Source of the DNA: Oligoflexia bacterium
GTDB taxonomy: Bacteria; Bdellovibrionota; UBA1018
Direction of reading: 5' to 3'
NCBI GenBank assembly: GCA_031292385.1
Contig: JARLHE010000051.1
Span: 1-64,000 of the forward strand
Length of the DNA: 64,000 nt
The position numbers and the translations under genes were made by a program. This document shows, one piece after another, positions 26,905-36,600 of the stretch. The first letter of the stretch is position 1, and every line of letters starts with the position of its first letter. The notes under the pieces were generated by a model, which was not told the DNA's origin, ran no database searches, and worked only from the letters and a program-made list of their open reading frames with translations.

Positions 26905-27474
26905 ATGCGCCGATCCATTCGAACCCGCAGAAGCCGCAAAAAAGTCGGGCAGGCATTCGAACTTCAGCTCACCAGCATGATGGACGTGCTGGTCATCATC
27001 GTGGTTTTCCTGCTCAAGAGCTACGCCACGACGATGAACAACTTCACGAGCGTGCCCGGGATCAAGATTCCGATTTCCAAATCGCAAGACGAGCCGAGCG
27101 ACTCCCTTCAAGTCATCATCACCCCCGAGAACATGACTTTCGAGAACCAGAAAATTCTCGAGTTCATCCAGACCGCGTCCGCCGCCGGCAGCGCGGACTC
27201 GGATTACGAGTTCAAAAAACAGGATCTGGACGAAGGCAGTCGCCGAATCGTCCCGCTTTACGACGCCTTGATGAAAGCGCGTGAAAAGGCCGAAGTGCTT
27301 CGCGAGAAATCGAAAGCGCGCGATGCCCAGGGCCGCCCCCTGCCCTTCGAAGGCATCCTTGCCATCCAGGCCGATAAGCGTGTCCAGTACGACACGATCC
27401 GGAAGATCATGTATACCGCCGCGGCCGCGGGCTATAAGACGTTCCGCTTCCTGGCGCTCAAGCAGGACTCCTAA
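26905..27474 (+). CDS. ExbD/TolR-family protein (AglS-like), second of two
   Basis: A 189-residue ExbD-type protein with a basic N-terminus, one membrane helix and the conserved Asp27 ('LQLTSMMDVLVIIVVFLL'). A long periplasmic domain follows, with a Lys/Glu/Arg-rich helix at about 120-145 and a C-terminal 'IRKIMYTAAAAGYKTFRFLALK' that matches the end of the ExbD fold. It starts 3 nt after the preceding stop. Its stop codon lies within the hairpin repeat at 27473-27493. Confidence 0.88.
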   Translation: MRRSIRTRRSRKKVGQAFELQLTSMMDVLVIIVVFLLKSYATTMNNFTSVPGIKIPISKSQDEPSDSLQVIITPENMTFENQKILEFIQTASAAGSADSDYEFKKQDLDEGSRRIVPLYDALMKAREKAEVLREKSKARDAQGRPLPFEGILAIQADKRVQYDTIRKIMYTAAAAGYKTFRFLALKQDS

Positions 27475-27532
27475 AAGGTAGGCCGTACCTTTTGGTTGAG
27501 GTACGCGTCAATTGTGTCTGTCCTGACACAAT
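27473..27532 (+). terminator. Double hairpin with the AAAAGGTA repeat
   Basis: Hairpin one has AAAAGGTA (27473-27480), loop GGCCG, TACCTTTT (27486-27493); it ends in T's and directly follows the aglS-like stop. Hairpin two has ATTGTGTC (27511-27518) and GACACAAT (27525-27532). Hairpin one and its right flank (GGTTGAG..ACGCGTCA) recur at the dapF 3' end. Confidence 0.65.
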
Positions 27533-27569
27533 TTCGGCCACCTTCTATCTTCGCTAAAATGATAGAACG

Positions 27570-30236
27570 ATGTGGCACCAGCGTTTTGCGCTGAACTTCA
27601 GGCCGGAGGGGTCCAGGCCGATTGCAAAGCCCTTTTGGGCGCTCTTGCTCCTACTCGCGGCAGGAATGCAGAGCTGTATGGCCACCTCCGGGAACCCGAC
27701 GAATGTCCTTGCCGCCGCGAACAGCGCCGTCACTTCCACAGCCACGACCCTCGCTTTGTCGCTTTCGCCGAGCGCTCAAACCGTAAGCCCAGGTTCCTCG
27801 ATTCAATTCACGGCCTCCGGCGGCACGGCGCCTTACTATTACAGCGTCGTGAGCGGCGGCGGCACGATCAACTCAAGCAACGGTCTTTACACCGCTCCGA
27901 GCACGCCCACGACGAACTGCACTCAGAATCCGATTTCGATTTCCGTGGAGGATCACGCGGGAACCGTGGCCACCGCGCAGGTTTGCGTTTCGGTCTCGAA
28001 CCTCACGCTGACCGCTGCCTCATCGTCGGTCGCGACCAGTTCCACGCTTCAATTCACCGCCTCGGGCGGAACCCCGCCTTACACGTACGCCGTGGCGTCC
28101 GGGATCGGCAGCATCAACTCCAGCACCGGGCTTTATACGTCACCCGGCTCGAGCGGCACGGCGCAAATTTCGGCCACCGACTCGGCCGGATCCGTGAGCT
28201 ATACGACGATCACGGTGGGATTTACCATCAATGTTCCATCCGATACGATCGCCATCAATTCGACCGTGCAGATCACCGCCACCGGAAGCACCTCGTACAC
28301 CTACGCCATCGTCTCGGGCGGAGGAACCATCAGCGCAACCGGCCTCTACACGGCTCCCGCTACTCCCGGGTCGGTCGAAATTTCCGTGACGGACGCGGCG
28401 GGCGCCACGCTCTATACGACTCTCACGATCGACAATTTGACGATGACGGAAGCCTCGACTCACGTCGCGGTCAATTCGACCCTTCAATTCACGGCCAGCG
28501 GCGGAACCACCCCCTACAGCTTCACCCTCACCCCGTCCGGCTTCGGCACCATCAGCTCAAGCGGCCTTTACAAGGCGCCCGCCACCAGCGGTACCGTGAA
28601 GATCACCGTGACCGATGCCAACGGCGCCACCGTCACGTCGCCGCTCATCACAGTGTCCAACCTTGCGATCTCCGCGGCTTCCTACTCGATCCCGATCAGC
28701 ACATCGGTTCAAGTCACCGCATCCGGCGGAACCGCGCCCTATACCTTTAGCATTTCCTCGGGCCCTGCCGGGGGCTCGCTGTCGGTGGTCAATTCAACCA
28801 GCGATATTTATCATGCGCCAGCTTCTGACGGCACCGCTGTGATCGGCGTGACGGATGCGACCGGAGTCACCGCCTATACCCCGCCCATTCTGGTTGGCCT
28901 AGTGATCAGCGCGCCGACGACCACCATTGCGGCGTCGACCAGCACCAAAAGCTCGACCCTGCAGTTCAAGACGGTCGGCGGAACGCCTCCCTACGCATAT
29001 AGCGTGAAATCGGGACCAGGCACGATCAACGCAAGCGGTCTTTACACCTCGCCGACGACAAGCGGAGCCGCGACCATCCAGGTCACCGATTCCCTCGGCG
29101 GTATCGCAACCATCGCGATCACGATCACCAACAGCTTGTCCTTGAGCGAGCCGACAACCAGCATCCCGTCATCCACCTCGGGCACGGCCTCGACCCTTCA
29201 ATTCACCGCGAGCGGTGGTTCGGGAAGCTACACTTACTCGATCTCGCCCTCAAACTTCGGCTCCATCAACTCATCCGGCCTCTATACCGCGCCTGTCGGA
29301 AGCAACGGCGCCGTCGTCATCACGGTCACCGATTCAACCGGAGCCAAGGTGAGCTCTCCCACGATCTCCGTGGGCCTTGCGTCGACGTTTTTGATGGGCG
29401 TCAACGCCACCCTGACCTTCACCCCGAATTACGGCACGAGCCCCTATTCGTTCGCGATCACCTCGGGCATCGGTACGATCACCGTGAACTCGAATAATCT
29501 CTCCGCCGTCTACACCTCGCCCGCAACGACGGGCTCGGCCGTCATCACGATCACGGACAGCAAAGGTGTCACCAATACCACGAAGATCACGATCGACCTC
29601 GGTCTAAGCACGACGAGCATCGCCGTCGCCAACGGCGGCACCCTGGTCTTCACGGCCTCCGGCGGCACCGCGCCTTACACCTATGCCTTGGTGGCGGGCG
29701 GCGCCGGTGGATCAATTAATTCATCAAGCGGAGTGTATACCGCGCCCGCGACCGGCACCGGCGCGGTCTCGATCTCCGCCACCGACAGCGTGGGCACCGT
29801 TGCCTACGCCGTCATCACGGTCGGCCCTGAAATCACGACGAATAACCTAGGGACCGGATCAACCACCGCCTATCTCGCCAACTGGGTCGGCGGCGATGCC
29901 TGCTACGCGAGCGGAACATTCACCTCGGCCACCCCATCGGCCGCGCCCTACCTGATGGAGGAATTTCCGAGCCCGGTCACGGTCAGCACCGTGCACCTGA
30001 TCGCGGCCTCCGGCGGCTTTCCGACCAATTACACAATCTACGTCACCGACCAGTACAACTCACAATGGATCCCGCTCCAAACCATCGCCACGACGGGAAC
30101 GCCTGCGGCGGGCTCCACGGTGAACGACACGCTCGGCGGCACCTACACCACCTGGGGAATCATGATCGTCGCCAACACCGTGCCTCAGGTCGGCGCAAGC
30201 TACGAGTTCGAGCTCTGCGGGTTGTCGGCGGATTAA
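27570..30236 (+). CDS. Large exported protein: nine Ig-like repeats and a discoidin-like C-terminal domain
   Basis: An 888-residue exported protein with an N-terminal hydrophobic signal ('PFWALLLLLAAGMQSC'); the Cys may be lipidated though the lipobox is imperfect. Residues about 55-755 contain nine repeats of 70-80 residues with the core 'LQFTASGGTPPYTYAV', then 'INSSGLYTAP', then 'ITVTDSAG', a beta-sandwich Ig/cadherin-like pattern. The last ~130 residues ('FPSPVTVSTVHLIAASGGFP', 'NYTIYVTDQYN', 'GASYEFELCGL') look like a F5/8 type C (discoidin) sugar-binding fold. It is most likely a surface adhesin or cell-envelope stalk. It follows the aglS-like gene after 95 nt and a terminator-like hairpin, so co-transcription is uncertain. 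Confidence 0.88.
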   Translation: MWHQRFALNFRPEGSRPIAKPFWALLLLLAAGMQSCMATSGNPTNVLAAANSAVTSTATTLALSLSPSAQTVSPGSSIQFTASGGTAPYYYSVVSGGGTINSSNGLYTAPSTPTTNCTQNPISISVEDHAGTVATAQVCVSVSNLTLTAASSSVATSSTLQFTASGGTPPYTYAVASGIGSINSSTGLYTSPGSSGTAQISATDSAGSVSYTTITVGFTINVPSDTIAINSTVQITATGSTSYTYAIVSGGGTISATGLYTAPATPGSVEISVTDAAGATLYTTLTIDNLTMTEASTHVAVNSTLQFTASGGTTPYSFTLTPSGFGTISSSGLYKAPATSGTVKITVTDANGATVTSPLITVSNLAISAASYSIPISTSVQVTASGGTAPYTFSISSGPAGGSLSVVNSTSDIYHAPASDGTAVIGVTDATGVTAYTPPILVGLVISAPTTTIAASTSTKSSTLQFKTVGGTPPYAYSVKSGPGTINASGLYTSPTTSGAATIQVTDSLGGIATIAITITNSLSLSEPTTSIPSSTSGTASTLQFTASGGSGSYTYSISPSNFGSINSSGLYTAPVGSNGAVVITVTDSTGAKVSSPTISVGLASTFLMGVNATLTFTPNYGTSPYSFAITSGIGTITVNSNNLSAVYTSPATTGSAVITITDSKGVTNTTKITIDLGLSTTSIAVANGGTLVFTASGGTAPYTYALVAGGAGGSINSSSGVYTAPATGTGAVSISATDSVGTVAYAVITVGPEITTNNLGTGSTTAYLANWVGGDACYASGTFTSATPSAAPYLMEEFPSPVTVSTVHLIAASGGFPTNYTIYVTDQYNSQWIPLQTIATTGTPAAGSTVNDTLGGTYTTWGIMIVANTVPQVGASYEFELCGLSAD

Positions 30237-30254
30237 GACCCCGCCCCTCCCTTT

Positions 30255-31193
30255 TTAGGGACGGCCGTCGCTGAAACCCGCGCTCAGCTGATTGATATCC
30301 GAATCGGTCAGCATCACCGATTCCACGCCCTTGACGGGATCGAGTCCCGAATGGCTCCTTAATTTCGCCAAGCGCTTATGAAGGGAGTTCAAGCTGTTCT
30401 TGAGGATCCGCCGCAGGGAAGCCAAAGTTTTTTGCTGTTCCGGGTTGTTCGTGTCGAACGCGGCGGCGCCGCGGTCGCTATCAAACCATTTCTTTCCCGC
30501 GGAAACCTGATCGATCGTCCGGAGGGTCGCTTTGATCAAAAGCCCGTCGGCCACGCCTTCCGACCCTTGGTCTTTGAGCGCCGAGGTTTTCGTCACTGTC
30601 GTCGAGAGCGCCAGCAACGACAGCGCCGGACTAGCCCTCTTTTCGGCGTTGAGCAAGCGGCTGCCTGGCTGATCCCGGCAAGTGATCACGAAGGAGGCGA
30701 AGCGCAAATCATGATTTTTGATCGGATACTCAATGGACGATAGAAAGATCCCGGTGGAAAAGACCGAGTTCGAAATGCCTACGTTCTTGAAGCCGTCGGC
30801 CGATACGCCCAAACGCGAGTAAATCTGCTGCTCATCGATGCCGGGGACGCCAGGAAAGGCCTCGCTGTTTCCGGCAGCGCTCGCGCAGACTTTGTCGATC
30901 ATCGCTTCGAGCTTCGCGGGAACCGGAATCACGGAGACATAGTCGTCCTCAGGCGAAGCCAGCGCGCGCCGAAAGATCGTCCAGCTCGTTTTGATGCCCT
31001 CCAAAGTCGAGATCCGGCTTTCCACTTTGCGATCTTTGAAGAACAGGGTCCCGGGCTCGCCGCTCAACGAAAAGACTTCCCAGCCTCCCGAAAGCGATTG
31101 TCCCCGCCCCAGGCTCGAACTTGAAGGTCCGGCCGACGAGCAGGCAGTCGCGAACCCGAGCAAGAGCAAAAACGAGGCGTTCAGAGCACGAAT
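30255..31193 (-). CDS. Putative outer-membrane lipoprotein, probably starting at a non-standard ATT codon
   Basis: About 312 residues, not recognised. The N-terminus contains 'FLLLLGFATAC', a good lipobox ending in Cys. The only NTG start that keeps the lipobox is TTG 31169, which would leave a nine-residue signal without a positive charge. In frame upstream, ATT 31193 gives 'I-R-A-L-N-A-S-F-L-L-L-L', a proper signal peptide, and has GGGGAG a few nt upstream. A stop codon (that of the preceding gene) lies just before. I therefore place the start at ATT 31193. The mature protein has no domain I know. It is the last gene of the glt-like operon. Confidence 0.8.
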   Translation of the reverse strand: MRALNASFLLLLGFATACSSAGPSSSSLGRGQSLSGGWEVFSLSGEPGTLFFKDRKVESRISTLEGIKTSWTIFRRALASPEDDYVSVIPVPAKLEAMIDKVCASAAGNSEAFPGVPGIDEQQIYSRLGVSADGFKNVGISNSVFSTGIFLSSIEYPIKNHDLRFASFVITCRDQPGSRLLNAEKRASPALSLLALSTTVTKTSALKDQGSEGVADGLLIKATLRTIDQVSAGKKWFDSDRGAAAFDTNNPEQQKTLASLRRILKNSLNSLHKRLAKLRSHSGLDPVKGVESVMLTDSDINQLSAGFSDGRP

Positions 31194-31205
31194 GGCCGGC
31201 TCCCC

Positions 31206-33305
31206 TTATTTCACCGGCGCGAACTTGAACGGATACGCGACCTGAACCACACCGGCCCCGCGCGGGATCGGGAATTCAATGCGACGAATCACGTTCAATA
31301 CACAGCGCTCGACATTGGCGTTTTTGAGGCTGGTGCTGCTGATACCGGCTTGCGTGACCCGTCCGGTGGCTCCGATCACGAAAGTCGTCGCGACCGAGCC
31401 GCCGATGTTCGGGGTCTCCGCATTGATCTCCTTCTCGTAGCAAAGACGAAATTCGTCTTTATGCGCGAGGATCGCGGCCAGGATCGCGTCCGCGTCGATC
31501 GAGCCCGTCACCACGGTTTCTTCCGGACCGCCCGTGCGAAGAGCCACGCGCGTTCTGCCGCCGATGATGCCGTTCCCGCTTCCCGCCGCGCCCATGCCGG
31601 TACCGATTTTTCCGCCGCCACGGCCCTTATCGCCCAGGCCTTGCGACAGATCGGACGATCCTCCGCCACCGGCTCCAGAGCCGGAAAGCGCGAGACCGCC
31701 GTTTCCTTGAGTGGTAAAACCACCGAAGCCTTTGAGTCGCTCACCGCCCTTGCCGAGCTGCGCGCCGGCGTTGCCAAGAATGTCCTGGATCTTGCCCGTC
31801 GCATCTTTAAGCACGTCGACGTTGCCGACATCCGGAACCTGGCTATGACCGCCACCCGCGCCGGTTCCGCCATTGGCGGAAGGACGAACGGCTTTGTCCT
31901 GATGAGGCGCGACCGCGGACTGAGGCGCGTTCTTCTGGCCCCGGGTCCCTTCGGCTCCCTTGGCCCTCGCGCCTTCGCCTTCCTTCGCTTCGCTCTGATG
32001 CTGCGTACTGCCCGCCGTTTTAGTAACGTCTGCCTTAGGCGCGATTTTCTGCTCCACCTTCACCGGCGTCACGTGCATTTCCTTCGGCACCGGCTTCGGA
32101 GTCGGAATCGCTTTCGGCGTCAACGTCACCTTCACGGTCGGCGTCGGCTTGGGCTGCGGCTTGGGCTTGGGAGGTTCAACCTTAGGCGGAGGAGTGACTT
32201 CCCTCTCCTTGGGCTGCGGCTCGGCCCGAACGATCTTCGGCTTCTCCACGTACTTCTCAGGCTGATATAAAATCGTCGCGATGCGCTCGGGAACCTGTTC
32301 GGCGTCCACCATCGGCGTGACGTTGATATTGACGAGAGCGGCGACCACGGCGGCGGTCATAGCCATCGAACCCAAGAAAATCTTGAAAAAGAGCGGGTCG
32401 CTGTCAAAGAGCTGGCGCGTTTTCAAGGTGGGCGGAGCAGCCGTATAACTCAGGTAGAAATCCACCTCGCCGATACTGAGTTTCGCGAAATCGTCGTTGC
32501 CCAGCGCAAGCTGGCCGCCGCTACCGCGAAGCTCTTCCAATGTTTCAAGGCGACCTTTGCGCTGCACCACTCCGCGCATCTTGGCGTCGAGATTGAGCGT
32601 GAATTCCTCGCCTCCGGTCCGACTCGCGATGGCGTAGGTTTTGGATCCCAGCAAGGGCGGAATGCCGAAATCGCTCTTCCGCGTCGTACCGACGGTGACG
32701 GTTTTCTCGCTGACGAAGTGTTCGACGTCGAGCACGGTATCCCGCCACGACATGACCACCTCGAGCGCCCGCTTTTGCGTGGCCTTGTAGTTGAAAATCT
32801 GCCGCACTCCGCGCTCGTCCTCGAGCAGGAGCGGGGAAAAATCCTCGTTAGGGTCGAGAAAAAGCTGGCGGCCCTCGATCTCTTGGGTCGGTTCCTTTTT
32901 CAGGAGATTGACCAGCTCATCCACCTGAAGAGCCAGTTCATACGAGCCGATGCGGATCTTGTCTCCCGAGTGAAGATCCTGAACCACGATCTTTTGATCG
33001 TTAACGAAAACACCCGACTCGCTGGCAAGGTCGAATATCTTGGCCTCGCCTATTACTGCGCCGGCCGCATGCGACGGATTGGAGACCTCAAGCACCGCGT
33101 GAATCGGCGCAATCCCCTCGCCTGAAAGACGGACATCGGCTGAAACCACCGACCCGATTACCAGGCGCTCCTTATGAAGCCGAAAAGCCTTGGTTTGCCC
33201 ATCGCCGCCGCTGGTAACGACGAGGGTGACCACTTTTCCGCCCGGGGGAACGTTCTTCAGCGCGGCCTCGTCCAATTTTTCCGGTAAACTCAGGTCCTGA
33301 TTCAT
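31206..33305 (-). CDS. GltG-like protein: FHA domain, one membrane span, TonB-like AgmX/PglI C-terminal domain
   Basis: A 699-residue trans-envelope protein. Residues about 46-125 form a FHA domain ('RLVIGSVVSADVRLSGEGIA', 'HAVLEV', 'SGVFVND'), a phosphothreonine reader facing the cytoplasm. A second conserved segment spans about 180-290. One membrane helix lies at about 305-328. A Pro/Lys region (350-430) and Gly-rich region (500-580) could span the periplasm. The last ~100 residues ('EFRLCYEKEIN', 'VERCVLNVIRRIEFP') are the paired-Cys AgmX/PglI C-terminal domain, TonB-like. This order matches Myxococcus GltG/GltJ, which couple the AglRQS motor to the outer envelope. Confidence 0.9.
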   Translation of the reverse strand: MNQDLSLPEKLDEAALKNVPPGGKVVTLVVTSGGDGQTKAFRLHKERLVIGSVVSADVRLSGEGIAPIHAVLEVSNPSHAAGAVIGEAKIFDLASESGVFVNDQKIVVQDLHSGDKIRIGSYELALQVDELVNLLKKEPTQEIEGRQLFLDPNEDFSPLLLEDERGVRQIFNYKATQKRALEVVMSWRDTVLDVEHFVSEKTVTVGTTRKSDFGIPPLLGSKTYAIASRTGGEEFTLNLDAKMRGVVQRKGRLETLEELRGSGGQLALGNDDFAKLSIGEVDFYLSYTAAPPTLKTRQLFDSDPLFFKIFLGSMAMTAAVVAALVNINVTPMVDAEQVPERIATILYQPEKYVEKPKIVRAEPQPKEREVTPPPKVEPPKPKPQPKPTPTVKVTLTPKAIPTPKPVPKEMHVTPVKVEQKIAPKADVTKTAGSTQHQSEAKEGEGARAKGAEGTRGQKNAPQSAVAPHQDKAVRPSANGGTGAGGGHSQVPDVGNVDVLKDATGKIQDILGNAGAQLGKGGERLKGFGGFTTQGNGGLALSGSGAGGGGSSDLSQGLGDKGRGGGKIGTGMGAAGSGNGIIGGRTRVALRTGGPEETVVTGSIDADAILAAILAHKDEFRLCYEKEINAETPNIGGSVATTFVIGATGRVTQAGISSTSLKNANVERCVLNVIRRIEFPIPRGAGVVQVAYPFKFAPVK

Positions 33306-33329
33306 ATTTAACCTCTTAAGGACTTCTCA

Positions 33330-33671
33330 CTAAGGGCTCATTAATCCGTCGCGCAACATCTCGCGATGGAAATTCTTACGCCGTTTGACGAGTGAATCGA
33401 ACTTCTCCTCTTCACGATGCTGGAAATAAAACTCTCCCGGGCTTTTCAGCTCGCCTTGAATCGCGAGCCCCTCGAAATCGAGCTCCGTCTTTTTCGGGTA
33501 AACCACTCTCGGGCCGCCCGACCGTCCCGAAGCCGCGCCGGAATCATCCGCGGAAGCGATTCGCGACGACCAGGCGATCCCCGCCGCGAAGGCCACGACG
33601 CCGACCGCGCCAAGAATGAACGCGAAAACCGCATAACGAAAAGCCGGGTTCAGTTGCTGTTCGTTTTCCAT
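33330..33671 (-). CDS. Small single-span membrane protein in the glt-like operon
   Basis: A 113-residue protein with one membrane helix (about 12-33, 'YAVFAFILGAVGVVAFAAGI') and a mostly polar periplasmic part ending in a basic helix. I do not recognise the family. It starts inside the end of the large TPR gene (22-nt overlap) and is followed by the GltG-like gene after 24 nt, so it is likely an accessory part of the same complex. Confidence 0.8.
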   Translation of the reverse strand: MENEQQLNPAFRYAVFAFILGAVGVVAFAAGIAWSSRIASADDSGAASGRSGGPRVVYPKKTELDFEGLAIQGELKSPGEFYFQHREEEKFDSLVKRRKNFHREMLRDGLMSP

Positions 33672-36600
33672 AAATTGCAGCTCCTTTTGAGGTCATTTAC
33701 AGCTTGCGCTTCGAATCCAACCAGGTTCGATTCCGAGAGATCGCCCAAGGCCGAAAGGCAATCGGAGGCCGTCTTAGCGCGCGCCGCGCGATGATAGACG
33801 TTGGCAAAGCGCGAGGATTTCAACCCTAGATCAGTCGCCTTCCCGAACTCGGCCTCGGCCTGCGAATTCGCGCCCAACCCTTGCAACGCGACCGCCAGCG
33901 CGTCATGCGCCTCCGGGATGGGATTGCGGACCAGCACCTGCTCAAGCGAAGGCCTCGCCTTTTCAAAGAGACGATAATAATTCAGCAGCAATGCCCGGTT
34001 CAGCTTGGCGGTCACGAAGAACTCATCCCGGCGCAACGCTTCCGAAAACAGAGCGGAAGCCTGCGCCGCTTTGAACCAGTCGTCTTCCGCCGCGTCTTGC
34101 TCCAGACCGCGGCCCGAAATCAAGGTGACCGCGCGATTGTTCAACGCCACCGTGCTGCGCGGATCCAAGGCCGACGCGCGCTCGTAAGCGATCTGCGCCA
34201 GCAGCACATGGCCGCCGCCCCAAAGCAGATTTCCGTAATCGGCCCACGCGGCCGCATCTTGCGGATTCTTCACGAGACGGTCACGGACTTTCTCGAGCGC
34301 CTTCTCGACTCCCAGGTCGCCGCCGTCGGCGGAAATTCCCGCCAGGCGGAACGCACCGTGAAACCCCTGTGCGCGCCCGGGCAGCTTCGCGCCCAGGTCG
34401 GAAACATGATCGGCGATTTCCGGAACCGCGGGACTCAACGCCTCCGCCTGAACCGCCTTATGATAAGCGTCCACCCACGTGTCCTGCGCTTTCTTGCGAA
34501 GCGGAGCGCTGACCGAAGCGAGGCTCTTGCGGAACTGCGCGATGCCCTTGTCGTCGAGCCCGGCCGGAGGCGCGATATGATCGACATCGTCCGCGAAGGT
34601 CGCAGCCCAGCGTGCCAGGCGATCCAAAGCCGCGACCGCCCAGGGTCCGCCGGCCTCAACGACCGAGTTATAAGCGCGGCTCAGGGGTTCGAGAAACTGA
34701 ACGCGCTCGTTGATCCCGGCCTTCAGCTTGGCTTCCGGCAAGGAAAGAGACTCGAATTTGCGGGATTGCTCCAAAGAATCGGCGATGCGGAATCGCGCGT
34801 AGCCGACGTAAGGAGAGAGGCTCGAAGAAATGACTCTCGATCCCTTGCGCGTGCTCGTGGTGCCCTGGGAAGCGATTTTCCGCAAAATCTCGTTGGCTTG
34901 CTCGGTATTCTTCAAGCGCCCCAGGAGATCCGCCAGATGCACGCCGCATTGAGCTTCCCATTCCGCGGAAACGCTCATGCAATCGCGATAAGCTTGGACT
35001 TCCTCACGATCCATCTGCTGGGCTTCGTACAAATGCGCCAAGCTCAGCAAAACCGCCGGGCGCTGCGCGGAGTTTTTAAAGGTCCGCGCGTGATAGGCGT
35101 AATCGGCGGTAGCGCGCTGGGTATCGCCGATGGCTTCCAGAATGCGCGCGGCGGTTTCGAGCGAATCCGCGTCCGCCGCTTCCATGCCCAGCTTTTCGAA
35201 AAGATGGGCCGCGACGTCGAACTTCCCTTGAATCAAAGCGCGTGTCGCGGCGACCTTATAGTTATCGGCCGCTCGCGCGCTCTTGGGAAATCTCACCAGC
35301 CATGCGCCCAGCACCCGTTCCACCGAGGGACCGTCACCTGCCTTCAGGTAGGCGCCAACGGCGTTCGCATAAGCCTTTTCGCTGATTTCGCGATCCTTCG
35401 AGTCCTGAGCGAAACTTTCATAGCCCTGCGCCGCCACGGTGAAATCTTTCGACTTCTCGGCTTGCGCGATCGTCGAGATTTTCGTCCGCGTTTCCTGTTC
35501 GCTGATGGCCGCATGAAGCTTGCCTTTTCCGGTATCCGAATCCGCCGCCATCAGGGCCGAATTCGCCGTCAGCTCATGAATCGTATCCGTGATTTTCGAC
35601 GAGTCTTTCGGATTGTCGACCGCCAGTTGCAGCCAGAGCCGCGCCGCCGTATTGGCCTGGGGGCTGGCCGGATTCTGGTCAATGATCTTTTTGATTCGCT
35701 TGATCGCATCCGGGCGCGTATTGCCGTAACCGGCCAGGATCTGGGCGGCCTTCAAAGCGGCCTCACGCCCCTCCGCGGTTTCGCCCAAAGTCCCCTGGAG
35801 ATCGTCCGCGGCCTCGACATATTCCTTTTCCAAAGGCGAAGGATCGGTGGAGTTTCTCGAGGCGCCGCTTGCGGCCGATTTCTTCACGGCTTCGGCCAAG
35901 CTCGCGGTCCAAAGCGCCGCGGCCTCCTTGGCGTACCGCTTGTCGCCCGACTCGACTACGACGCGATAAAGCTCCGAGGCATCTTTCGATTTGCCGAGCT
36001 CACGCTCGACTTCCGCAAGATACATCTGAATTTCGGGCGTTTCCTTGTGGGCGTCGTCCTGGGCGAGAAAAATCTTGAGATAAGCGGTGTAATAAGCCTC
36101 GGCAATGCCTAAAGCATCCCGATCGCCCTTCTTGCGGAATTTCTCATGATGTTCGGTGGCCGTGCGCCGGACCATCGCCCGCAGATTCTGGAGCGCGACC
36201 TGAGTGTCGTTCTCTTTGGGCGCCTTCGGGATTTGCGCGCCCTGAACGCGGGCAAGCGCCTCGCGAAAACGGAAGCGACGAAGATCGAGATCGACCAATT
36301 TGACCAGGACACGAAAGGAGGCTTCCCCTTCCGGATGGGTCTTCAGCAAGGACTCGTACACTTGCGCGGCTTTCGCCGGCTCGACGTTCCGCTCGTACTG
36401 ACGGCCCAAGCGCTCCAAGACGCGCGAGTAGTAATTGGGATCGGGCACGGTCTGCTGGAAATAGCCGATCGCCTCGTCCACTCGCCCGCTCTCGGTCATG
36501 AACACCGCCATGTCGCGCAGGGCTTCGTCGTGCAAAGAAAGATATTTCTCGCCGCTTTTCTGGGATAGATCGATCGCCGTCTTCATCGAGGAAATCGCGC

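Noticed and set aside
27750..29830. Periodic repeats that might suggest a repeat array such as CRISPR
   Set aside because: The ~225-bp period is in frame and encodes diverged Ig-like protein repeats; there are no short identical repeats with spacers.
33716..33750. A T-loop-like GGTTCGATTCC stretch suggesting a tRNA
   Set aside because: It is inside the coding region of the TPR gene, and no acceptor, D or anticodon stems can be built around it.
33881..36112. A 743-codon open frame on the plus strand
   Set aside because: It is antisense to the large TPR gene, is Arg-rich and low in Asp/Glu, and has no recognisable domain; long antisense frames arise from the biased codon use of the real gene.
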